From: Streptomyces sp. CB02261
GTDB lineage: Bacteria; Actinomycetota; Actinomycetes; Streptomycetales; Streptomycetaceae
Length of the DNA: 64,000 nt
Assembly (NCBI RefSeq): GCF_001905665.1
Contig: NZ_LIVX01000007.1
Span: 310,001 to 374,000 of the forward strand
Direction: 5' to 3'
Both the position numbers and the translations under genes were made by a program. Of this stretch, positions 32,176 through 38,843 are shown one piece after another. Under the pieces are notes generated by a model, which saw nothing but the letters and a program-made list of their open reading frames with translations, was not told the DNA's origin and did not search any database. How positions within the stretch are numbered: the stretch's first letter is position 1; each line of letters opens with the position of its first letter.

Positions 32176-33330
32176 TTACGCGGGGACGGGGCGGAAGTCG
32201 ATGGCGGCCTTGCGGATCGTGTCCCGGTCGAGGAGCGGGCGGCCGTCCCGCTCCTGCCGCTCGGCCAGCCAGGAGGTGAAGGCGTCGACGTCGACCTCCA
32301 GGCCCGAGTCGGCCAGGGCCCAGCTGACCAGGGCCGTGGTGAGGCGGCTGCGGACGCGCAACTCGCGGCTGTTGCCGACGAGTTCGGCGGGCAGCGTCTC
32401 GTAGGCGTGCGGGTGGCTCAGCTGGCCCGGCAGCTCGTACGCGAACGCGTGCGGGGTGGTCGGCCCGGACTGGAAGGCCTCCCCGAGGCCGGCGCCCCTG
32501 AGGGCGATCCGGGACAGCTCGGTGAGGTGGCTGAGGTCGAAGCGGGTGTCGCCGTGGATGACGCGCAGCGAGGTGAGCAGCTCGGCCAGCGGGGCGTTGC
32601 CGCCGCGCTCACCGATGCCGCCGACGGTCGCGGAGATCCACTGGGCGCCGGCCCGGACGGCGGCCAGGGAGTTGGCGACGGCCATGCCCAGCATGTTGTG
32701 CGAGTGGATCTCGATCTCGGAGCCGTCGATCGCGGTGATGTCCGCGATCACCTCCTCCATCTGCCAGGGCGAGAGGTACGCGACCGTCTCCGCGAGCCGG
32801 AACCGGTCGGCCCCCGCCGCGAACCCCGCCTCCACATAGGGGACGAGCCGTTCCCTGGGCGTGCGGGCGCCGTCCTCACCGCTGAACGTGACGTGGAAGC
32901 CGCGCTCCTTGGCCTGCTGGATCGCCGAACGCGCCAGCGCCTGGAGGAACTTCGGGCTCGCCGAGTCCAGCTTCAGCTGCGCGTGCTGCTCCGAGGTGGG
33001 GATGGAGTACATGATGTGCCGCACACCCAGGCGCTCGGCCTCGTCCAGCGCACGGGCGACCTGGCGCCGGTCGCGGACGACGACGAGCGTCATGCTGCGC
33101 TCGGGGGTGACCGCCTCGTGGGTGGCGAGGACGAGGTCGGCGTCCTTGGAGTCGGGGCCGGAGACCATGCCCACCTCGACCAGCTCGACGCCCGTGCGCA
33201 CCAGCAGGTCCGCGATGGCGGCGGCGTCCCCGGGGCCGAACTCGACCCCCGCCATGTGGGCGGAGTCCCGCAGCGTCGCATCGGATATACGGGGCGGCCT
33301 CTCCAGTTTCTCCGGTCCTTCTGTTGCCAT
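32176..33330 (-). CDS. DRE-TIM metallolyase (HMGL-like aldolase/synthase)
   Basis: A protein of 384 residues: the DRE motif in ISDATLRDSAHMAGVEF (Arg21, Asp22), VELVEVGMVSGPDSKDADLV, EIEIHSHNMLGMAVANSL with the metal-binding HxH, and IGERGGNAPLAELLTSL. The opening is nearer to 4-hydroxy-2-oxovalerate aldolases (TLRDGSH) than to homocitrate synthases (TLRDGEQ), while the overall length fits both. ATG 33330 chosen with GAGGAG upstream. First gene of the AmCP run. It could build the carbon skeleton before loading, or add a pyruvate-type unit to the LysW-bound semialdehyde. Both are inferences. Confidence 0.88.
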   Translation of the reverse strand: MATEGPEKLERPPRISDATLRDSAHMAGVEFGPGDAAAIADLLVRTGVELVEVGMVSGPDSKDADLVLATHEAVTPERSMTLVVVRDRRQVARALDEAERLGVRHIMYSIPTSEQHAQLKLDSASPKFLQALARSAIQQAKERGFHVTFSGEDGARTPRERLVPYVEAGFAAGADRFRLAETVAYLSPWQMEEVIADITAIDGSEIEIHSHNMLGMAVANSLAAVRAGAQWISATVGGIGERGGNAPLAELLTSLRVIHGDTRFDLSHLTELSRIALRGAGLGEAFQSGPTTPHAFAYELPGQLSHPHAYETLPAELVGNSRELRVRSRLTTALVSWALADSGLEVDVDAFTSWLAERQERDGRPLLDRDTIRKAAIDFRPVPA

Positions 33331-33575
33331 TTCCTTTGCTCCTCTTTCCCGAAAAGGGTCTGCAATCAAGGGGCCGCGTATCGCGGTCCTGCATTCGCTG
33401 ACACCTCATATCCTTCGGCCCCTGGCCGGAAAGGGCAACGTCTGCCGTGTCAGGGCTGTGTTGCGGTGTGTCAAGGAATGTCAAGAAGGAAAAGGAGTGC
33501 AAGAGGGGTGTGCGGGCGTGCCAAATAGCGGACGAAGAGGCCCCGTTGCCGTCACGCGCGTCCTACGGTGCGAGC

Positions 33576-34334
33576 ATGGATCTCTTCTCGCTGCCCCGGC
33601 TAGGGGTCGTCGTGCCGCCGGAAAACCCGACGGCGGAACCCGAGTTCAACCATCTGCTCGGCGCCGGAATGAATGTGTACACCTCCCGTTTCCCGGTGAC
33701 CCCGGGGGCCGGTCTCCGGGAGATGCTGGAGACGTACAACGACGTGCTCCCCGACCTGCTCGGCAGCTTCGGTGCGCTGCGCCTGGACGCCACGGTGGTG
33801 GCGTGCAGCGCGTCGCACTACCTGCTGGAGCCGGCCGGCGACCGGGCCTTCTGCGACGAGCTGTCCGAGCGCGCCGGCTCACCCGTGCAGTCGTCCACGC
33901 AGGCGATCCTCGCGGCCTGCGAGGCGCTCGGCGTGACCCGGCTGACGCTCGTCTCCCCGTACGAGCCGTGGCTCACCGACACCTCCCGCGCCTTCTGGGA
34001 GCGGGCCGGGCTCACGGTCGACGGCGTGGTGCTCGTCCCGGCGGAGACGGCCCCGGCGCCGGGCGGGGACCCGCGCTTCGACCCGTACGCGGTGACGACC
34101 GCGGCGATCCTGCGGCGGATACGGGAGCGGGAACTGCCCTCGGACACGGCCCTGCTCTTCACGGGTACGGGCATGGGCACGCTCGCCGCCCTCACCGAGG
34201 TGGCCCGGTCGGACCCGCACCGCACCCTGCTGACCTCGAACCTGGCGTCGGCCTGGTGGGCGCGGCGGGCGGTGGGGGAGAGGGGCGAGGCGCACCACCC
34301 GCTGCTGCGCCGACTGGAGGGCGCGACGGTCTGA
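33576..34334 (+). CDS. Maleate isomerase / Asp-Glu racemase superfamily protein, one Cys missing
   Basis: A protein of 252 residues: LGVVVPPENPTAEPEFNHLL, ATVVACSASHYLL with Cys77, STQAILAACEALGVTRLTLV and LLFTGTGMGTLAALTEVA. Maleate isomerases and related racemases use two Cys residues. The first is present, but the second (usually in an SCTxM-like motif) reads TGTGM, with Gly at 197. A one-Cys enzyme would act more like a decarboxylase or hydratase, or not at all. Divergent from the AmCP operon across 245 bases, so a shared promoter region and pathway are likely. ATG at 33576; the Shine-Dalgarno is weak. Confidence 0.82.
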   Translation: MDLFSLPRLGVVVPPENPTAEPEFNHLLGAGMNVYTSRFPVTPGAGLREMLETYNDVLPDLLGSFGALRLDATVVACSASHYLLEPAGDRAFCDELSERAGSPVQSSTQAILAACEALGVTRLTLVSPYEPWLTDTSRAFWERAGLTVDGVVLVPAETAPAPGGDPRFDPYAVTTAAILRRIRERELPSDTALLFTGTGMGTLAALTEVARSDPHRTLLTSNLASAWWARRAVGERGEAHHPLLRRLEGATV

Positions 34335-34341
34335 CGGCGAA

Positions 34342-34378
34342 GGCCCCGGGGAGCGTGGTCGCACGCGTCCCCGGGGCC
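34342..34378. terminator. Bidirectional terminator between convergent genes
   Basis: GGCCCCGGGGA (34342-34352) pairs with TCCCCGGGGCC (34368-34378) across a 15-nt loop, in the 61-bp gap between the plus-strand maleate-isomerase-like gene and the minus-strand response regulator. Confidence 0.8.
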
Positions 34379-34395
34379 CTCGCGTCGGTGCCGGC

Positions 34396-35085
34396 TCAGC
34401 CGGCGGACGTCTCCGGCATCCGCCAGGCGTACCCCATGCGGTAGCCGACGCCCCGGACCGTGATGATCCAGCCGCTGGCACCGAGCTTCGCCCGGAGGCT
34501 GCTCACATGGGTGTCGATCGTGCGGCTGGTGTGCCCCCAGTCGCTTCCCCAGACCCGCGCCATGAGCTCTTTCCGCGTCACCACGGTGTCCGGGGTCGCG
34601 GCCAGGGTGTAGAGCAGTTCGAATTCCTTCGACGTGACACTGACGAGCCGATTGTGCAGCCGTACTTCCCGCAGATGCGGATCGATATGGAGATGGCGCA
34701 GGGAAATTGCGGCCGGAAGGGCCTGCCGGGGGTGGACGCGGCGCAGTACCGCTTCGATACGGGCCCCCACCTCTCGCATTCCCCAGGATTTCACCACACA
34801 GTCGTCCGCGCCCGCGTGCAGAACGAGGACCCGCTCCAGTTCGGAATCGGCGTCGGTGACCGCTATCAGGGCCGTGTCTCCGCCGTTGCGCAGGGACCGG
34901 CACAATTCGAGTCCGTCGATATCGGGCAGCTCCAGGGAGAACAGCACCAGATCCGCCTCGGCGTGCACCCGCAGAGCCTGCTCCCCGGTGGCGACACTGC
35001 GGGCGGTGAATCCCTGCCGCCGCAGATCGCCCACCATGGCCGCCGCGGCGGACGCGTCCTGCTCCACCACGAGTACCTGTCTCAC
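34396..35085 (-). CDS. Atypical OmpR-type response regulator, phosphoacceptor Asp replaced by Ser
   Basis: A protein of 229 residues: a receiver domain (1-115), then a winged-helix output domain (LLYTLAATPDTVVTRKELMA, TSRTIDTHVSSLRAKLG, IITVRGVGYRM). The N-terminal acidic cluster is VEQD, and the phosphorylation site region reads ADLVLFSLELPDIDG, with Ser50 where LLD is normal; Lys99 is kept but in KSW rather than KPF. No histidine kinase gene is nearby. Such JadR1-like regulators can respond to pathway products instead of phosphorylation, which is family knowledge. GTG at 35085 chosen with AAAGGG upstream. It lies 29 bases after the IS701-like gene, same strand. Confidence 0.9.
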   Translation of the reverse strand: MRQVLVVEQDASAAAAMVGDLRRQGFTARSVATGEQALRVHAEADLVLFSLELPDIDGLELCRSLRNGGDTALIAVTDADSELERVLVLHAGADDCVVKSWGMREVGARIEAVLRRVHPRQALPAAISLRHLHIDPHLREVRLHNRLVSVTSKEFELLYTLAATPDTVVTRKELMARVWGSDWGHTSRTIDTHVSSLRAKLGASGWIITVRGVGYRMGYAWRMPETSAG

Positions 35086-35114
35086 GTGCCCCACCCTTTC
35101 TCCTCGGCTTACGG

Positions 35115-36335
35115 TCAGTCGCGGGCGCCGGAGAGCGCGGCGGCCGGGGCGCGGGACGGCGCTCCCGGCGGCGCTGTCGCTCCGGGGGCGCCGGACAGGT
35201 GCTGGTGGACGTAGGCGGCCGAGGCCATGGTCATGTGGTGGTGCCAGCCGGGGAAGGAACGGCCCTCGAAGTCGAGGACGCCGAACCGCCGGCGCAGCGT
35301 GGTCACGGCCGAGAGCGCCGCGGTGTGGCTGCGCGCCAGCCGGAGGACCTCCTCCACCCGGTGCTCGGTGAGCGAGGTGAGCCAGTACCGGGGCGGCTGC
35401 CGTCCGTCCGGGTCGGGCCGCTCCAGGATGCGGTACGGGCGGGCGCCCCCGTCGTCGCCGTACGCGGACCGGGGCGCGGTCACCGTGCCCGCGTACGCGT
35501 GGACCGGTACGGCCCGGACGCGGCCGTCGGGGCTCTGCCGGAGCAGGACGTGCGTCTGCCGGGCGTGCCGCACCTCCATGAGCGCGCTCACGGTGGTCAC
35601 GACGGGCGTGTGCTGCCCGCTGAGGAGCACCGGGTGGTCCGGGGGGACCTCGCACACCACGTCGGCCCGCTGCCGGGCGAGGCCCGCGAGGACCCCGGCC
35701 GCCTGGTCGCACCGGGTGAGGTCCAGCACCCAGGGCACGCGCGGGAGTCGGGGCTGCGCCGCGACCTCGGCGGCGTACCCGGTGACGTGGTCGGCGGCGG
35801 TGCGCCCGGCCTCGTAAGCGGGGACGCGCGCGCGGCGCCCGCGCTCCCGGTCCGGGCCCCACGTACCGTCGAGCACGAGGCTCCAGCCCACCGGGTAGCA
35901 CTGGGTGCCCGAGGCGAGGAAGAAGACCAGCGCGCGCTGGCAGTTGACGGCGCGGCCGGTGACGGTGTCGACACGCCGGTGCACGCCCACCGAGTGCTCG
36001 CCGCGCTTGGGGATGAGGAGCTCGGCGACCGTCCAGGCGAGCGGTGTCGTCCGCGCGGCCACCCGGGCGGCGAGCCGGCGGCGAACCGGGGTCCAGTCCC
36101 AGGGGCTGGCGTTGATGAACTGGTGGAGGCCGTGTGCCGCGGCCGAGGGTAAGGACCTCGCCAGTGCCATGCTGCGGGGTGTCTTCTTGCCCGACCCATG
36201 GATCAGGGCCCACAGGTACGCCTGGGCCCAACGGCGCTGCTCCGGCCTTTGGAACACCCGGAAGATCTCGTCCATGAACGTCTGCATGCACGCGCCGTCG
36301 CCCGGCACCGCCGCGCGTACCTCACTTGACGACAT
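35115..36335 (-). CDS. IS701-type DDE transposase-like protein with a TTA codon (possibly domesticated)
   Basis: A protein of 406 residues: FQRPEQRRWAQAYLWALI, LHQFINASPWDWTPVRRRLA, ELLIPKRGEHSVGVHRRVD, QRALVFFLASGTQCYPVGWS and DFEGRSFPGWHHHMTMASAA, which match the DDE superfamily proteins called IS701-type in Streptomyces. Catalytic acidic residues are not all identifiable by eye. No terminal inverted repeats or target duplication are visible at its ends, so it is not obviously a mobile copy. Codon 62 (36150-36152 on the plus strand) is TTA, implying bldA control. It is upstream of and close to the atypical regulator. Stand-alone relatives often sit in biosynthetic clusters; a regulatory role is inference. 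Confidence 0.8.
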   Translation of the reverse strand: MSSSEVRAAVPGDGACMQTFMDEIFRVFQRPEQRRWAQAYLWALIHGSGKKTPRSMALARSLPSAAAHGLHQFINASPWDWTPVRRRLAARVAARTTPLAWTVAELLIPKRGEHSVGVHRRVDTVTGRAVNCQRALVFFLASGTQCYPVGWSLVLDGTWGPDRERGRRARVPAYEAGRTAADHVTGYAAEVAAQPRLPRVPWVLDLTRCDQAAGVLAGLARQRADVVCEVPPDHPVLLSGQHTPVVTTVSALMEVRHARQTHVLLRQSPDGRVRAVPVHAYAGTVTAPRSAYGDDGGARPYRILERPDPDGRQPPRYWLTSLTEHRVEEVLRLARSHTAALSAVTTLRRRFGVLDFEGRSFPGWHHHMTMASAAYVHQHLSGAPGATAPPGAPSRAPAAALSGARD

Positions 36336-36454
36336 GAAACGCTACGCCCCCTCGATACTCGCCATCGCCCGTTCCCGAGCAGATGCATGGCACATCAGTA
36401 CGAGGTGAAAAGTACCGTCCGCGACGGAGTTTGCCCGGCTCGGCCGCCTATTTT

Positions 36455-36472
36455 GTCAGATCGCGGTCTGAC
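36455..36472. promoter_or_regulatory. Inverted repeat GTCAGA-N6-TCTGAC
   Basis: A perfect 6-bp dyad with a 6-bp spacer, TCGCGG, about 120 bases upstream of the IS701-like gene start. Size fits a dimeric regulator site. Confidence 0.5.
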
Positions 36473-36480
36473 CTGCGGAA

Positions 36481-36501
36481 ACGCGCTTCGACGAAGCGCG
36501 T
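36481..36501. promoter_or_regulatory. Near-perfect palindrome ACGCGCTTCG-A-CGAAGCGCGT
   Basis: Ten-base arms around a single central A, perfect dyad. Could be a hairpin or an operator, only 8 bases from the preceding inverted repeat. Confidence 0.55.
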
Positions 36502-36728
36502 GAGAGGGACGGCTGCCAGGCCGGAACCCGGTCTTACCAGTGCGGGAGCCGTGCCGCGGAGCCGTCCGGTGAAGTGTCAACAAATCATGAACTCGGCCAC
36601 GGCACACCGCGGCGCACGGAGTGCGGGGACCGCGTCCCGGTGACGGGACCGTGAGCGGAAGGAGAACGCCGAAAGCCTCCGTCACGGCCACGGGCGACCG
36701 CCGAAGGCCCCCGGTACGGCCACGGGGT

Positions 36729-36763
36729 GACCGCCGGAGGACGGGGGAGGGCCTCCGGCGGTC
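36729..36763. terminator. 12-bp stem terminator after the MFS gene
   Basis: GACCGCCGGAGG (36729-36740) pairs with CCTCCGGCGGTC (36752-36763), loop 11 nt, just past the stop of the minus-strand MFS gene. Confidence 0.85.
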
Positions 36764-36769
36764 GGTCCG

Positions 36770-38032
36770 TCAGGCCGCCGGGGCCGGGGACTCCTCGGCC
36801 GGCTCCACCGGCCGCCGGGCGGGGAAGCCCGCCTGCCGGGCGTAGAGCACGACCGCGATCACCGGCAGCAGGAGCAGCAGGACCGTCCAGGGGAACGACT
36901 CGCTGCCGATCACGTCGAGCAGGATGCCGCCGACGATGCCGCCGGCCGCCATCGCGACGTTCCAGAGCGTGACGAGCATCGCCTGGGCCGCGTCGGCGGA
37001 GTCGCCGCCCGCGTCACCGACGGCCGTCTGCAGCAGGGTCGGCACGCCACCCCAGCCCAGCCCCCACAGCACCGTGGCGACGTACACCAGGGCGGTGGAG
37101 TCGGACAGGACGGCCAGGATCAGCGCGGCGACGGCGACGAGCAGGGCACCGCCGACGGTGAGACCGCGCAGCCGGCGGTTGATCTGCGCGCCGACGATCC
37201 AGATGCTCGCCAGCGAGGCGGCGCCGAAGACCAGCAGGATCAGACCGGTGGAGCCGCCCAGGCCCAGGTCGTCGAGGTACGTGGCGATGTACGCGTACAG
37301 GATGGTGTGCGCCAGCACGAAGACCAGCGTGACGAACAGGACCGGGGAGACCCCGGGGATGCGCAGGGTCGGCAGCAGCTTCGGCCGCTCGCCACGCCCC
37401 TGGCCCGGATAGTCCGGCACCGCCGCGAAGATCCACACCAGGAGCACGACCGTGAGGGCGGTCATCGACAGGAAGGCCACGCGCCAGCCGAGCCAGTCCC
37501 CGAGGAACGTACCGGCGGGCACGCCGAGGGAGAGCGCGACGGGGATACCGGCCATGGCGATGGCGATCGCCTTGCCCGTGAGGTGGGCGGGAGCCAGGCG
37601 GCGGGCGTACCCGGCGAGCAGGGCCCAGGCGACACCGGCCGCGACACCGGCGACGAACCGGGCCACCATCGTCAGCTCGTACACCGACGACACGGCCGTC
37701 ACGGTGTTGGCGAGGGCGAAGCCGCCCATGGACGTGAGCAGCAGCTTCTTGCGCCGCCAGCCCGCGGTCGCCGCGGTGAGCGGGATCGCGGTCAGGGCGG
37801 TGCCGATCGCGTAGACGGTGACCGTCTGACCGGTCGCGGACTCGCTCACCCGCAGGTCCTGGCTCATCGCGGGCAGCAGACCGGCGGGGAGGGTCTCGGT
37901 GAGGCTGGTGATGAAGACGGCGGTGGCGAGGGCCAGCAGCGCGAAGAGCGGAAGCTTCTGCTGTGCGTCGCCCCCGCTCTTCGGGTCCGGGGCCACAGCG
38001 GCGGCGGGCGCCGTGTCGGGTGCGGTGCTCAT
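36770..38032 (-). CDS. MFS efflux transporter (DHA1 type)
   Basis: A protein of 420 residues with about 12 hydrophobic helices. Family marks are ITSLTETLPAGLLPAMSQDL after helix 1, the loop 2-3 region GWRRKKLLLTSMGGFALANT, YELTMVARFVAGVAAGVAWA, and VALSLGVPAGTFLGDWLGWR (motif C-like). DHA1 proteins export drugs or sugars by proton antiport; this type resembles the AraJ/CmlR group. ATG 38032. It is the second gene after a shortened SDR on the minus strand, and it ends at a strong terminator. The divergent AfsR-like gene may regulate it. Confidence 0.92.
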   Translation of the reverse strand: MSTAPDTAPAAAVAPDPKSGGDAQQKLPLFALLALATAVFITSLTETLPAGLLPAMSQDLRVSESATGQTVTVYAIGTALTAIPLTAATAGWRRKKLLLTSMGGFALANTVTAVSSVYELTMVARFVAGVAAGVAWALLAGYARRLAPAHLTGKAIAIAMAGIPVALSLGVPAGTFLGDWLGWRVAFLSMTALTVVLLVWIFAAVPDYPGQGRGERPKLLPTLRIPGVSPVLFVTLVFVLAHTILYAYIATYLDDLGLGGSTGLILLVFGAASLASIWIVGAQINRRLRGLTVGGALLVAVAALILAVLSDSTALVYVATVLWGLGWGGVPTLLQTAVGDAGGDSADAAQAMLVTLWNVAMAAGGIVGGILLDVIGSESFPWTVLLLLLPVIAVVLYARQAGFPARRPVEPAEESPAPAA

Positions 38033-38129
38033 GGGGTGTGCTCCAGGTTTCCGTAAGAAAGGCAGGGGGTGCGGGGACGGGGACGGGACGGTGGTGGCCG
38101 GGCGACGGAGGCGGTGGTCGGGCGCCGGT

Positions 38130-38687
38130 TCACGGGCGGCCGAGGCCGCCGTCGACGGGGAGCCGGGCCCCCGTGGTGAACGTCGCCTCCGTGGCCAGGA
38201 AGAGCGCCGCGCGGGCCACCTCCTCGGCGGCACCGAGACGCCCCAGCGGCGGCAGGGGTACGGCGCCGGCGCCCGGCGCCTCGATACACCCCGGGGCCAC
38301 CGCGTTGACGCGGATGCCCCGGGAGGCCAGCTCGGCGGCGAACGCCCGCACGGTGTCGGGGCACGGGGTGGGAGCGGTCAGCACGATCGCGCCGCCGTCC
38401 TTGAGGTGCGGCAGCAGGGGCCGCGCGGTGGGGACGGCGTCGGCGAAGAGGAGGTCGACGCCGCCGAAGGCGGTGGCGCCGTCTCCCGTGAGGGCGGCCT
38501 CCACCGCCGACGGTGAGACGACGCGGGCGGTGGAGCCGAGTTCGGCGACCGCGTGCGCGCGCTCCTCCTCGGTACGGGCGGTCAGCAGGACCGTCGCCCC
38601 GCCCTCCACGAGACGCTTCGCGATGGCCAGGCCGATGCCGGTCGCCTCACCGGCGACCAGGGCTCTTCTGTGCGCGTACTTGGTCAT
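38130..38687 (-). CDS. Shortened SDR-type oxidoreductase without the YxxxK site
   Basis: A protein of 185 residues where SDRs normally have ~250. The cofactor loop AGEATGIGLAIAKRLVEGGA and the C-terminal RGIRVNAVAPGCIEAPGAGA and FTTGARLPVDGGLGRP are clear. Between them, where Ser, then YxxxK should be, the sequence jumps from DGGAIVLTAPTPCPD to TVRAFAAELASRG, so the catalytic tetrad is deleted. The frame is uninterrupted, so it may be expressed as a non-catalytic NAD(P)-binding protein. Starts at ATG 38687, 156 bases from the divergent AfsR-like gene, and is followed by the MFS gene. Confidence 0.8.
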   Translation of the reverse strand: MTKYAHRRALVAGEATGIGLAIAKRLVEGGATVLLTARTEEERAHAVAELGSTARVVSPSAVEAALTGDGATAFGGVDLLFADAVPTARPLLPHLKDGGAIVLTAPTPCPDTVRAFAAELASRGIRVNAVAPGCIEAPGAGAVPLPPLGRLGAAEEVARAALFLATEATFTTGARLPVDGGLGRP

Positions 38688-38843
38688 GGTTGCCGCTCCC
38701 TCCAGGGGCGCCCGTTCCTCGCCGGTGGAGCCGTGCCACCGGTGAGGACGACTCTGCGCCCGGGCACTTCGGGGAACCTTCGGGAAACCTTCGGGTCCGC
38801 CGCGGCCGCGGCGCCGGTCCGTCGGACATGTACGGTGGCGGCT

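Larger units (their letters stand above)
36336..36728. other. Gene-free stretch with two inverted repeats
   Basis: About 390 bases upstream of the IS701-like gene and downstream of the MFS gene. No convincing gene. It holds the inverted repeats at 36455-36472 and 36481-36501, which are given separately. Confidence 0.5.

Noticed and set aside
35115..36335. An intact insertion sequence.
   Set aside because: No terminal inverted repeats or target-site duplication could be seen around the transposase-like gene, so it is listed as a CDS rather than a mobile element.
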